Part shown: positions 31,956-42,780 of the stretch, piece by piece
How positions within the stretch are numbered: the first letter of the stretch is position 1
Layout: every line of letters begins with the position of its first letter
DNA from: Adenophora triphylla var. japonica
Lineage: Eukaryota; Streptophyta; Magnoliopsida; Asterales; Campanulaceae
DNA: 64,000 nucleotides
Reading direction: 5' to 3'
NCBI GenBank assembly: GCA_022495995.1
Contig: JAFEMH010002597.1
Location: 124,001-188,000, forward strand
Program-made: the position numbers and the translations under genes
The notes under the pieces: generated by a model
What the model was told of the DNA's origin: nothing
The model's database searches: none
Seen by the model: the letters and a program-made list of their open reading frames with translations, nothing else

Positions 31956-33180
31956 CTCTTCACCAATGCGTGAAATTCATCAATGCCAATGGAGCGATCG
32001 AAGTGATCCGCGGAAGCGGTGCAATGGCAAGTGCTTGGCCCACAAGCTATGACCCGAGAAGAAGGTCCCGACATGACCGAATACTCTTCTCCAGGATGAT
32101 TCTCCTACCCTGTCCCGCTACGAAGTGGATCCTTACATCCACGCTCTAAGCCGCGACAGTGGAAATTGAAGAACTCATGGGTCGGGATGACAACTACGAT
32201 ATATGCGGCGTGAAGAATGCTTGAGAGAGGATCAAGAGATGGATGCCCTAATGGAGATTGATCGAGGAGTAGACCCTTACTTCGCCGAAAACCCTCTTGC
32301 AAAGCGGCTCATCACCGATCCCCGGTACAAGACAACCCTCTAGCCGACACTCTCGGATCTTATGGGGACGGCCATCACGGCTTAGTTCAATTCAACATTC
32401 GGTGTCCGACCTGGATGAACAATGGCGCAACCTCCTCCAAGGCTTAATCGGGGAAGGAGATATAGCATGCCCGCTCGAATCGAGACATTGTAAACGTCGT
32501 CCAAGCAAAGATCCCGAGATAAAGAGGCGGATTCTATGAAAGTGATCAACATCGGCAAGAATCAACTCCGAATCGGCGAATGCTTCGCCCTCCTAGAAGT
32601 AGCCCTCGGCGACTTCTATCATCAAAAACCCCCAGGGTGGTGGCAACACTAATGGAGGGACATCATCGGGGAGCAGCCAAAAACCTCCGCGATCTGGTTT
32701 GAAATCGAACCGCATGCAAGCTACTTTCCGGGACTCATGCCAAGGGAAGATTGGCCACCCGAACCAGCACCACTCCCTCTAGAGCTACGGCCATCCGAGA
32801 GTAATGAAGCCTGGTCCAATCCCTCGTCGCCTATAGTCTAGCTTCGAGTCTTGTTGTACGTGTATTCACATCTTTTGAGTCTTTTGACGGCTTTACGCCC
32901 GACGATTGTGAATCTTTGATCAACAATGTACGGTCTTCACGCTTTCAATAAAAGGTCCGACCTTCCTAAAAAATCATTTCATTGCATCTTTAACAAATGA
33001 TGATATTAACTAATCAAAACAAGTTAATAACAATTCATCTATACAAAAGGCAAACACATTAATTAAATAAATGCATCAAGCAAACATTTAAGCATGTTGT
33101 CAAACGAGAGAAAAACCGGGCCCAAGGCTGAGAAGGTTTTAATCACAACGATTTGCAAGATTCTTTGAAGAGCGAAAGAG
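31956..33180 (+). other. H protease-integrase linker with RT/RNase H deleted
   Basis: 31956-32840 is a decayed pol linker. 32841-33100 is AT-rich with an aataaa-like phrase near 32950 and no coding frame. At about 33104-33140 the sequence matches the G segment just before RT (50155-50185: gaggaaagccgggccta..gctgc.gataaggt). Within about 40 bases it matches the G segment before integrase (52210-52240: accagatcttccaatatctcaag). About 2 kb coding for RT and both RNase H domains is therefore missing. Confidence 0.8.
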
Positions 33181-33189
33181 ACGCAAGTC

Positions 33190-34480
33190 AGACGCCATTT
33201 CCGGCACACACCAAGATCTTCCAATACCTCAAGAGCGGGAAACCACCTTCATGAACAAGGAAGACCCACACACGAAGGGGTCAAAACCAAGAGCATCATG
33301 GCCCTAAAACGCCTTGCCTCTCACTTCGTCATCCTCGGGGACATGCTATACAAGAAACGCTACCATGGGCCACTCCTACGGCTGCATCGGCCAAGAAGAA
33401 GCAAACAAGTTCATGAAGCAGAAGTCCACAATGGGGCTTGCGGTCCCCACATGAACGCTAGAGCCACGATGCAAATCATTCTCGGGATGGGCTACTCTTG
33501 GATCTCCGTGGAGCGGATTGGCATCCACTTTGTCCGAAGGCTGCGACAAGTGCCAGCGGTTCTCCAACCTCAATCATCTGCCGCCCCACGATCTCTCTTG
33601 CATGACTACACCTTGGCCCTTTGCCACTTGGGAATTGACGTCATCGGGAAAATTGCTCCGCCGGGCGACAACGGTCACGAGTTCATCTTAGTAGCCATCG
33701 ACTACTTCACCAAATGGGTCGAAGCCAAGTCCTACAAGGTACTCACCTCCAAGAAGGTCGCGCATTTCCTCAAGGAAAACATCATCTGCCGATACGGCAT
33801 CCCAAATGAGGTCATATCGGACAATGGTTCACACTTCGAAGGGGAATTCGACGAGGCTGGCTGAATTCAAGATCACACGCCACAAATCTTCTCCCTATGG
33901 CCACAAACAAACGGCGCCGTGGAAGCGGCAAACAAAACCCTCGAACGGATCATCCGAAAAATGACCACCCGAGGACGAGATTGGCCCGAGAAGCTGCACC
34001 TTGCACTTTGGGGCTACCGCACATCGGTCGAAACGACCACGGGAGAAACCCCATTTGCCACGACATACGGGATGGAAGCGGTCCTTCCCATCGAGCTAGA
34101 AATTCCCTCACTCCAGTCTTTTTGGAAAATGACATCAACGAAGTTGAATGGCTCGAAGCCGACACGACGAATTGGCTCACGCTAGACGAGCGACGACTAA
34201 AGGCCATGGAACACGTCCGAGCCTATCAAAGCGGGATGGCTAGAGCTTTCGACAAGAAAGTCAAATCCCGAGACATCGGGGAAGGTGACCTTGTACTCAA
34301 AGAAAAGCCTCCCACTCGAACCAACCCTTTGGGAAAATGGGAACCCACATGGATCGGCCCTTTCGTGGTTCAAAAGATCTTCTCCGGAGGCGCCATGAAG
34401 GCGACAGGACCTAGACGGCAATCCCTTCATGAATCCGGTCAACGGAAGCAAACTTCGCGAGATACTTCGCCTAAAGAAGA
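33190..34480 (+). pseudogene. Integrase of element H (frameshifted)
   Basis: VHNGACGPHMNA (about 33427-33462) belongs to the N-terminal zinc-binding region. The catalytic core shows LGIDVIGKIAP with the first Asp, VISDNGSHFEGEF with the second Asp, and after a frameshift NGAVEAANKTLERII with the Glu (about 33915-33960). The C-terminal region keeps KVKSRDIGEGDLVL and GKWEPTWIGPFVV (34330-34370), the GPY/F motif. Breaks lie near 33530-33600, 33862 and 34130. All three catalytic acidic residues are still encoded. Confidence 0.85.
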
Positions 34481-34514
34481 ACAAGCTGTGCATCTCTTGG
34501 CACTCCATGTAGTG

Positions 34515-34580
34515 TCGAACTACGCGGACACTGAGCCCTCTAGTCAGGAGGCGTAGGCAACCTTAATTGGTCCGGTATAA
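34515..34580 (+). other. Post-integrase structured motif of H
   Basis: CTACG 34520-34524 with CGTAG 34552-34556, inner stem in agccctctagtcaggagg, then gcaaccttaattggtccgg. It sits at the end of the integrase region, the reference position for this motif. Confidence 0.75.
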
Positions 34581-34774
34581 AAATACACAAAAAGTCAAAA
34601 GTTTGAATGTCAATCAAGACCTCCATCAAGCTACGCCCTTTTCAAGAACACGCCCCAGCGGTCACCTTGACCAAGTCAAACGACGGCGGCAACATCAAAG
34701 GACATCCAGGGTCACTCGGCATCAAACGGCGGCTCATTGCGCTTCCAAGCCGGGGGCTTGTCTTCGCCCTCACG

Positions 34775-35010
34775 CGCTTCAAAAAAAAAAAAAAAAGAGC
34801 TCGAGCAAGGGCTCACAAAAAAAAAAAACCAAAAAAAAAAGAGCTCGAGCAAGGGCTCACAAAAAAAAAACAAAACAATAAATAAAAGAAGCTCAAGCGA
34901 AGGCTACAAAAGAGGTCAAGAGCCCGACGCCAACAAGAGGCAAGGAAGCTGCGGAAAAGACCGTCAAAACGACTTGTCAAGGGAGCATTCAACCTCTCAG
35001 CCAAGCACAA
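34775..35010 (+). repeat. A-run / gagctcgagcaagggctcac repeat after H pol
   Basis: Runs of 8-15 A alternate two to three times with gagctcgagcaagggctcac, itself an inverted sequence (GAGC...GCTC). G has a comparable A-rich, repeat-bearing stretch at about 53505-53700. The predicted lysine-rich frames are a by-product. Confidence 0.6.
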
Positions 35011-35249
35011 AGCCTAAGCAAAAGGGATTGCCGTCATGGCCCAGACTGCTTCAAGTCCGCAAATGCAACAGAAAAGTCCAAGGACGGACGCCGACAAAGT
35101 GCACAAAAGAAACAAAGGCAAACAAGAGATCTTGCGTCTCGACAAAGCTTTAAAAGTAAATCACAAATCACTAACGGTTACAACATTTCTTGATGAGTTC
35201 AAGCACGGTCTACTCTCAAGTTCACAACATGCTAAAAAACGACTTAATA

Positions 35250-36895
35250 CATTTAACAAATAATGTGTTTGCAATGCAATGAATGGATACCTAGGAGGTC
35301 ATTCCGCGCCATCTGCGCTTGTCCCCTCGCCATTCTTTCCTTTCTTCCCTCGTCCCCGGCGAGTCTTCTTTCGCTCCACGTGAACCAACTCTGCGTCTCT
35401 CGGTCAGAGATCGGGGTCCTCCCCGTAGAGTCAAACAATCCGGTGGCTCTCGGGGCTTCATTCGCCCGTGCTTCGGCTCGGATCTCCTCCTGCGAGTGCA
35501 GCAAGAGGACCTCTCCCTGTCGGTCGGTCAACTCTAGTCTCGTAGTCAAACAAAGTGTCTCCCGTCACATCGAAAGGGTCGGACCGGGCTTCGGCACTCC
35601 TAAGGCAATAGCTACTACGGCAACCGGGTCCCAGAATCGCTACACGCACGCTCTCCCAAGACCACTTGGGGGCCGACACGGCTTGCTCATACCGGGCCAG
35701 TGCGAGTCGTCAATACGACACTCTCCCAGACGTCTAAGGAGTACCACGGGAGGGAAGCGGAATACTTCCATACCCTCGAGAAAATACAAGAAGGCACACA
35801 TTTGCCATACAAGAGGAACTACCTCCGCGGTAGCAAGGTCATCCCGGCCCAACAAAGGCTCTGCTTCATCCCAAGCTGCCGGGAAACAAGCGACGGAATA
35901 TAGAAGGAGGACCAAGACAAACCTGGAACTCGACAACGTAGGACCCTTCTGCAAGATCCTCCTAGTCTCAATCCTCCGGTGCGGAACCCACCGGCGGATC
36001 GATGCGTACCAGGCGCCATCCATCTCTCCCGGGCGGGTGATCCATATCCAACACAAGAGGTCGGCGAGCAAATGACCACGGGCTAAACGACGTCGGAGCC
36101 TCGGGCATGGCACTGAAGTCTCTCTCGCGGCCACAAGGTGAGCAAGCGGGGCTTCCCCCTCTCATGAACCGATCCCCGGTCGCCGGACGGTCGATACCAT
36201 GAAGAGTCTCCCCCGGCACCAACGGGACAATATCCTCTCCGGCTCTGCGGTGCCCTACCACATCTAGCAAAGCGCCATCGCAAATGCCAAGGAGGCGACC
36301 ATGAAAAGCGTCGCCATCACGCACAAGGCAAATGCGTCCCAAGAGACATCACTCTCATCATCGGCCATGAACCGCTCAGGCGGCTCGGAAATGTCGATAT
36401 GACCCGAATCAAGGATCATGCCTGCACTTCTTCCAACGAAGTACGAAGAAAGCACAAAGCTTCACGCTCACCGCGGGACCACCAATCGAAAAGGAAGCGA
36501 GATGGCCTCCACCTCCGGTCCTCCCATCAAAGCCCGAAAATCCTCAAAAGTGGGCACCATTTCATTATAGGAGAAACGGTACACATGCCTCCTAACATCC
36601 CGAACTTCGCGGCGGCCATAACAAATCCCAATCGGGAACCAACTCCTTAAAAGACCAAATCGAGCAAAGACGAAACCTTACCTCGAAAGCCCGTCTACGA
36701 TGCCTCATACGGCGCCGCATCCACGTTTTCAGCGCTCAAGGAAGTGTGCTTGCCTCTCTGCGAAAGCCTCGGCAAAATTCTAGGGACGTACGAAGAATCC
36801 ATGGCAAAAATGGAGGTTCCTAGAGAAAATGGGGAAGAAAGCTTGAAAATGGCTGCAAATGGGGAAATGGGGAAGAACCGGACGTTGGAAAGCAT
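35250..36895 (-). pseudogene. Antisense gene 1 of H, DUF7745-like (broken)
   Basis: Reverse-strand gene on the opposite strand to pol. A likely start is the ATG at about 36802 (MDSSYVPRILPRLSQRGKHT). Further in, DWDLLW and, in a shifted frame, a HVYRFSYNEMVPTFEDFRAL-type segment (about 36590-36530) match DWDLLW and HVFTLSYNDLTPTMEYFRAL of the G antisense gene. GALLDVVGHRRAGEDIVPLV...HGIDRPATGDRFMRGGSP (36240-36140) matches its GALLEIVRQLRG...GLDRLAGGSAFMGAGSP. This resembles plant DUF7745 proteins, judged from memory of the family. Several indels break it. A basic C-terminal end runs to about 35250. Confidence 0.65.
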
Positions 36896-36920
36896 TTATG
36901 GCCTTCCCAAAAGCAAGGTT

Positions 36921-37148
36921 GGTCCGTACGGACCTCTTTGCATGCTAAGTATGTCCGTACGGACCTCCTTGCAAAAAGAACCCATTTTCCCCAGCAAACA
37001 GTACAACAACCACTGTCCTCAGCAGGACCTTGCTCCAAAGCGCCCAAACAACGGCCAAAGCCATTCCGGCAAACATACACTACCCACAAACGCACTCTCA
37101 GCTCACGTGGCATGCACAAAAATATAATAATAATAGCAACTATTTATA
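36921..37148 (-). promoter_or_regulatory. Reverse promoter of H antisense gene 1 with LTR-type palindromes
   Basis: The reverse strand has TATAAATA (forward 37141-37148, tatttata) upstream of the antisense start. Two palindromes, GGTCCGTACGGACC at 36921-36934 and a copy with one changed base at 36952-36965, lie between TATA and the ATG. Their spacing and the ctctttgcatgc linker copy the pair in the H LTR (27092-27135). Confidence 0.6.
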
Positions 37149-37307
37149 GGACAAATCCAGGGAATCACAAAAATGACATTACATCTTAAAATAAAATCTT
37201 TGTTTGCCGTGCAAATATGAGTGTTTTATTACGGGAATATCAAATGTACATTTGCTAAACAAAAAAAAAAAAAGAGAAGATATGGAAAGAGGGAAAGCAA
37301 ATGGACC

Positions 37308-39310
37308 CTAATCTGACTCTTCAGCATCATCATCATCCTCGCCGAGGTCCTCCGAGAGAAGTCGGGCATCCTGTGAACTCGCCCGTCACGTCCTCGTCAT
37401 CAGTCACCGAGCCCCGCCGGAGGCTGCCACTCAAAATAATCCGAAGGATCAAATCCGGCGAAAGGATCGAAGAAGGAAGGCTCGACGGACCCTCGCCACT
37501 GTGCATCTGAGGAGGGAAGAAGCGATAAAAGGGCTGCACCGGAGCTCCGAAGATGTCCGGCATCCATGCTATGCCGCCCCCTCGAAGGTCCCTCCTGCTG
37601 CGGCTCCAGGCTCGGCTCTAGGCGGAGGAACGTCTGAGAATGCCTCGAAGGCATAGGCTCGTGCGCCGGCACGCGTCGCGAGACCGGCAAGATATCTTCG
37701 AAGCCATCTTCTTCGCAAACGACCTCGTCGCCACGTAACGGCGAGTCGGCATATCATAGGCTCTCCCGGGACTGCACCAACAAGCGGCCAAGGAAACGCT
37801 CGGCAATACGGTTATACTCAACAACAAAAAGAGAAAAATACGAGAAAAGATGCCAAGATGGAAAAGAGTCGGCACACTCACCGATCTATCGGGATCCGCT
37901 CTGTATGCGGCGGGAGCACTGCTCGAGAGCAGTACGAGACACCCTCCTCCTCGATCCGTCCCCGCGGACATACGTGAAATCCGGCCCCGGCATCGGAACC
38001 TGCAGGGGAGCTGCGGGCCGGCCTCTCTCTCCTCGCCGGTACTGCGGCGTCCTCAGCTTCCTCCTCACGAAGGCCCCGTACTCCTCTCCATACAAGATGA
38101 ACTCCTCGGCGCCCACACCGCCAAGGTACCTCTCAAAATCGAGCACGTCCATGTCCCGGGAATCAAGCATCCCAAAGGGAGGGTCCCTCGGAGCCACGGG
38201 AAGCACACAGGGGCCATCTTTGCCCGGAAGACCCGCTCCCCGGATACATGACGTCGCGAGTCGAGCCCCGCGGCATCTTCCGGCTGCTGTCACCTCGGGA
38301 GCCCCCTCGAACTCATCCCCCTCATCACCGAGCCCACGGGAACAAAACGAACCCCTCAGGGCTACCCCTCTCCAGGACGGCTCCTGCACATCCCCGTAGG
38401 CGATGGTGAGCTTCCCCCTGCTTGGTCCTCCTCTTCCTCGCCGTACGAGCCCGGCCCGGCATAGCGGGGTGCGCGGCAACGGCCCAGGATCTCTATCCCA
38501 CGGGAAACAGAAAAACCTCATAGAACCACACTGTGACAAAAACGAGAGAAGGCTCGGTGCAAAAGAAAACGGAGAAACGACAAGTTGCTAAATCAAAAAC
38601 GACAATAAACTCATACCTCCAAAGCAAAGTCAAAACAGGCCAATGAGCGGCCACGCCAGCTAAACCGGTCCAAGGAGAAGTAGAGCTCGGCCAAGCACTG
38701 CCTCGCCCCAAGCAATATCACGGACCCTATCCGGATCAATCAAGCTCTCCAACGAGCAAAGGGAGCCGCGGTCGCGTGGTTCGAGAACAAAGTCTCGGAC
38801 GGTGCATACCACAAAAAGGAGCGCGCCCAGGTACTCCGCCGTCACTGGCCGGTACCCGGAACATAGGCCCCAATCTTGGCCGTGATCTTCGGCTCCACGT
38901 CGCTATATAGCATCCCCGGGCCCTGCGAGGACGAGGCTCAAAGCCCGGCGGCTCGGTCAACACAACATCGGAGATCATATCTCTCCACCGCGCGGCCCTC
39001 CTTTGAAGGAAAGCCCGGTAATCGCGGCAAAGTCGGTCGGCGTCACCGTCACCTCTCCCGGCTCGGATGGAAGGTGTGGGTGGTATCCCACCAATACTCG
39101 GAAAGGCCAAGGAAGACGCTCTTGTTCTTCCTCGTGTCGAAACTCCGGCCCGGGTTCTCGCGAACACACCCGGGCCGAAGCGTAGACCGGCCTCACGGGA
39201 CTCGGCCTACCATCCACGGAAATATCGGGCATCCGCGCCACGGCTCAACAACGGCCTCGGCGATCCCGAGTCTTCATCCTCTTGGCCTTCCCGGCCATAA
39301 GCCCCGCATC
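37308..39310 (-). pseudogene. Antisense gene 2 of H, plant-mobile-domain-like, intron-bearing (broken)
   Basis: The reverse-strand start is probably the ATG at 39298 (MAGKAKRMKTRDRRGR). Recognisable parts are EPGEVTVTPTDFAAITGL (about 39060-39005), then in shifted frames an AWGEAVLAELYFSLDRF-type segment (about 38710-38660), and a WFYE...F segment after a predicted intron. These are landmarks of the plant mobile domain found in MAIL1/MAIN-type proteins and in some Ty3/gypsy elements. Predicted GT-AG introns on the reverse strand are 38531-38616 (86 bp) and 37772-37881 (110 bp). The end is acidic (GEDDDDAEESD, stop near 37310), followed by an AATAAA-like signal near 37230. Frameshifts make it a pseudogene as read. 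Confidence 0.65.
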
Positions 39311-40540
39311 CTGCAGGTAAACACAGCAAAGGTACGTCAATCACAGTACTTAATATAAAACAAAAGGCACAAAAGTCCGTCCCAACACGGAAAGCCATGA
39401 AAATAACCCGTCACAAAACACGGCACACATTGCACATATTTTTCACATATAACCCGTCACAAAACACGGCACATATTGCACATAATTTTCACATACATTA
39501 TACATATAATTTTTCCCATGCGATCCGTCACAAAAACACGGCACACACTTGTACACATTTTCTCAAGAAAAAAAAGGGGATTACGCCCTACACGACACAT
39601 TTTCAAAAAAGTCCGTCCCAACACGGCAAAGGCACATATAACCCGTCACAAAAACACGGCACATATTGCACATATTTTCCCCACAAAGTCCGTCACCCAA
39701 AAACATGGCACACACGGCACGACACATATGCATAACACATTTTCAAAAAAATCCGTCCCTACACGGCACACACTTTCAGACAAAACCCGTCACAAAACAC
39801 GGCACATGTCACATTTTTTCACAAAAATTATCACTACACGATAATTTTTCTCATAATGTACATACATAAATAGCATACGGTACAAAACACCAAAGCATGC
39901 ATTTCATTAGAGAGGCACTTTATTTTCACAAATAAAAGCTAATCTACACATTTATGCACAAAATACACATACTCACAATTTTTACATGTCCATTTTCAAC
40001 AATTCATCAAGAATTTCACAAAAGGCATAAAAAAAAATAACAAAAATTCAAAAATGCGAAAAACTAAAACCTAGTTCTAGCATTCAAAAATTCGACGAGG
40101 GAATCAAAAGCGGAGCGGATTTCTTACCTCCCAGACGTTCCTAGAGCGACGATTGTGCACCTCCGGATTCGGATACAAGACATCCGGGTTCTTCGAAAGA
40201 TGGAACGAACGAGATCCAATTTCTTTGAAGCTCCATCCGTTGCTCGACCACCTCTTGGCTGCGTTGACGACGACTCCTTCGAGATCCTTCGGCCATGGCA
40301 AGCAATTCAAGCAAAAAATTGTTGATTTTGGTTAACAATGGAGGATTTTCTCTCTCTCTCTCTTTGGTTCACGACTGGAAATGGGAAATGAAGGGGATGC
40401 CTCGGTTTTAAACCCGGTCAAAACACAGGAAGCTGTAAATTTCAACATTGGTCCGTACGGACCTCTTTGCGGCGGAGGTTGGTCCGTACGGACCTCTTTG
40501 CAAGGGGTGGCCAAATTACTTTCACCTGCCCTTATAATCT
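39311..40540 (-). other. 5' leader and predicted 817-bp intron of H antisense gene 2
   Basis: Read in reverse, a TTATAAG box (forward about 40530-40536) is followed by GGTCCGTACGGACC palindromes at 40481-40494 and 40450-40463, a GA-rich run (about 40340-40355) and a donor GAG|GTAAG with its boundary at 40127/40128. The matching acceptor CCTGCAG|GAT lies at 39310/39311, 12 bases before the ATG. The intron contains a tandem array (39395-39850) of cccgtcacaaaacacggcacatattgcac-type units, each with CCGT/ACGG arms. Its acceptor context recurs in the other elements (7265, 13793, 56490). Confidence 0.6.
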
Positions 40541-40599
40541 TTGCCCTGGCTGTCCTAAGGCCTTTTCCGGCAAATCCAAGTGCGAGAATGGTCCCTAAC

Positions 40600-42130
40600 C
40601 CCTCAAATCAACCACCGGGCGTCAGCGTAAGACCGGTCCTCGTCCACTTCAACGGCAATTCAACCACCGGCTGTCAGTGTAAGACCGGTCCTCGCCCACT
40701 TCAACGGCAATTCAACCACCGGCCGTCTGTGTAAGACCGGTCCTCGCCCACTTCAACGGCAATCCAACCACCGGCCGTCAGTGTAAGACCGGTCCTCGCC
40801 CACTCAACGGCAATTCAATCCACGGCCGTCGTCGGTGTAAGACCGGTCCTCGCCCACTTCAGCGGCAATTCAATCCCGGCCGTCGGTGTCGGTGTACCGG
40901 TCCTCGCCCAGCTTCAGCGGCAATTCAACCGCGGCCGTCGGTGTAAGACCGGTCCTCGCCCACTTCAACGGCAATTCAACCACCGGCCGTCGGTGTAAGA
41001 CCGGTCCTCGCCCACTTCAACGGCAATTCAATCCACCGGCCGTCGGTGTAAGACCGGTCCTCGCCAATTCAACCGCCGGTCTCGCCACTCAGCGGCAATT
41101 CGACGGTCGGCGTAAGCCCGATCCTCGCCGCTCAGCGGCAATTCAAGAAGGAGCCAACACCTCCCGGTCGAATATCAAGGCACGAGACGCCTCCAAAACG
41201 CCCGACGGCAATTCAAGAAGGACTGACACCTCCCGGCCACGAATATCAAGGCACAAGACGCCTCCAAACGCTCAACGACAACTCAACCACTTGGCCCTCA
41301 AAAGAGGTCCGAAGTCATCTTCCCAACGAAAAGGGCCCCTACAAGGTCACGCATCCCCGACAATTCAAGCACCGGCGGATCGGTGTAAGCCCGAACCTAG
41401 CCCACTTCAACGGCAACGCAAGCACCGGCCATCAAAGTAAGCCCGAGCTCCTCCCAACAAGTCGAAGGGAAGTCATACAAGGCTGCATATCCCAGCCGAC
41501 CATCATCCTTGCCCACTCAACGGCAAAACAAGCACAAGAAGGAGCCAACACCTCCGAGTACAAGTCCCGAGGCACGAAGCGCCTCCAAAATGCCAAATGG
41601 TGAAGCAATCACCGGCCGTCATCCTTGCCCACTTCAACGGCAACGCAAGCACCGGCGGTCATCGTAAGTCCAGCCTTCTACTCAACATGCAAAAACACAA
41701 AGGCATATACGCCTCTCGCAATCAAAGCACAAGGCGGCCATGCCTCCACAAGCTAACGGCTAGAAGACGATTCAAAGTCCTCGCGCATAACATCAAGCTG
41801 CGGCTAGAAGACGATTCAAAGTCCTCGCGCATAACATCAATTGCGGCTAGAAGACGATTCAAAGTCCTCGCGCATAACATCAACTGCGGCTAGAAGACGA
41901 TTCAAAGTCCTCGCGCATAACATCAACTGCGGCTAGAAGATGATTCAAAGTCCTCGCGCATAACATCAACTGCGGCTAGAAGACGATTCAAAGTCCTCGC
42001 GCATAACATCAACTGCAGCTAGAAGACGATTCAAGTCCTCACGCATGACATCAAACCTCAGCCAGAAGATGATTCAAAGTCTTCAAACATGGCGCAACCA
42101 CATTCAGAAGACGATTCAAGTCCTCACGCT
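40600..42130 (+). repeat. 3' tail repeats of H, blocks 1 and 2
   Basis: 40600-41110: about nine units of roughly 55-60 bp, accaccggccgtcggtgtaagaccggtcctcgcccacttcaacggcaattca-type (written here in parts: ACCGG ... CCGGT arms around cgtcggtgtaaga). 41100-41750 is a looser mix of related units. 41755-42110: about seven units of 46 bp built on ggctagaagacgattcaaag plus tcctcgcgcataacatcaa. The proteins predicted across it (e.g. 40886-41440) are repeat translations. Confidence 0.8.
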
Positions 42131-42229
42131 ATCCCCAGCCCGGAAGGCTTTAAACCACTCGGTCCGGAAGACCGTATAAATCTCCCAAATCACTATCTTC
42201 GGCCCGGAAGGCCTTAAACCACCCGATTA

Positions 42230-42780
42230 GGAAAATCGTAAAATTTCCATCCCGGGACACCACCACGTCCTCACAATTGACCTCGGCGGTCACCACATCC
42301 CAGGACACCACCACGTCCTTACCATTGACCTCGGCGGTCACACGACACTTCGGGGCACCACCACGCCCGCACTCACGATTTCACGACCTGCGAACTACGA
42401 CCGAGGCTTGATTCCCGCCGGGGATACGTAGGAATCCTATCACGGGGTCCGGCCATCGACCTATGCGGTCACCCGGGACACCACCACGTCCTTACCATTG
42501 ACCTCGGCGGTCACACGACACTTCGGGGCACCACCACGCCCGCATTCACAAAACACTCACCCCACACCCGAACTACGACCGGGCTTGATTCCCGCCGAGG
42601 ATACGTAGGAATCCTATCGCGGGGTCCGGCCCTGCGGCCTAAGCGGTCACACAATAGGACACCACCACGTCCTCACACGGCCTCCCGGTCACTTTATCTC
42701 CCGGCCACGCGATCCAGATTAGGACCCTTATCTTATCGGCGACCCCACTTCTTTCATAAGTGACGTCGTCGAGGGCTTAC
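42230..42780 (+). repeat. 3' tail block 3 of H with GGAC/GTCC and GGGC/GCCC hairpins, then pre-LTR motifs
   Basis: Hairpins with the identical loop ACCACCAC have two stems: GGAC/GTCC (42255-42270 and others) and GGGC/GCCC (42353-42368 and others), interleaved with TGACC-tcggc-GGTCA (42278-42292). Two CTACG...CGTAG motifs follow (42395-42430 and about 42572-42608). The final 'ttatcggcgaccccact...taagtgacgtcgtcgagg' leads to the LTR at 42781. Confidence 0.8.

Noticed and set aside
34786..34880. Poly(A) tail of a processed retrogene
   Set aside because: A-runs alternate with a repeated 20-mer inside element H, and no retrogene or TSD flanks them.
40886..41440. 184-aa Arg/Pro-rich frame
   Set aside because: Made of the ACCGG/CCGGT tail repeats; composition follows the repeat unit.
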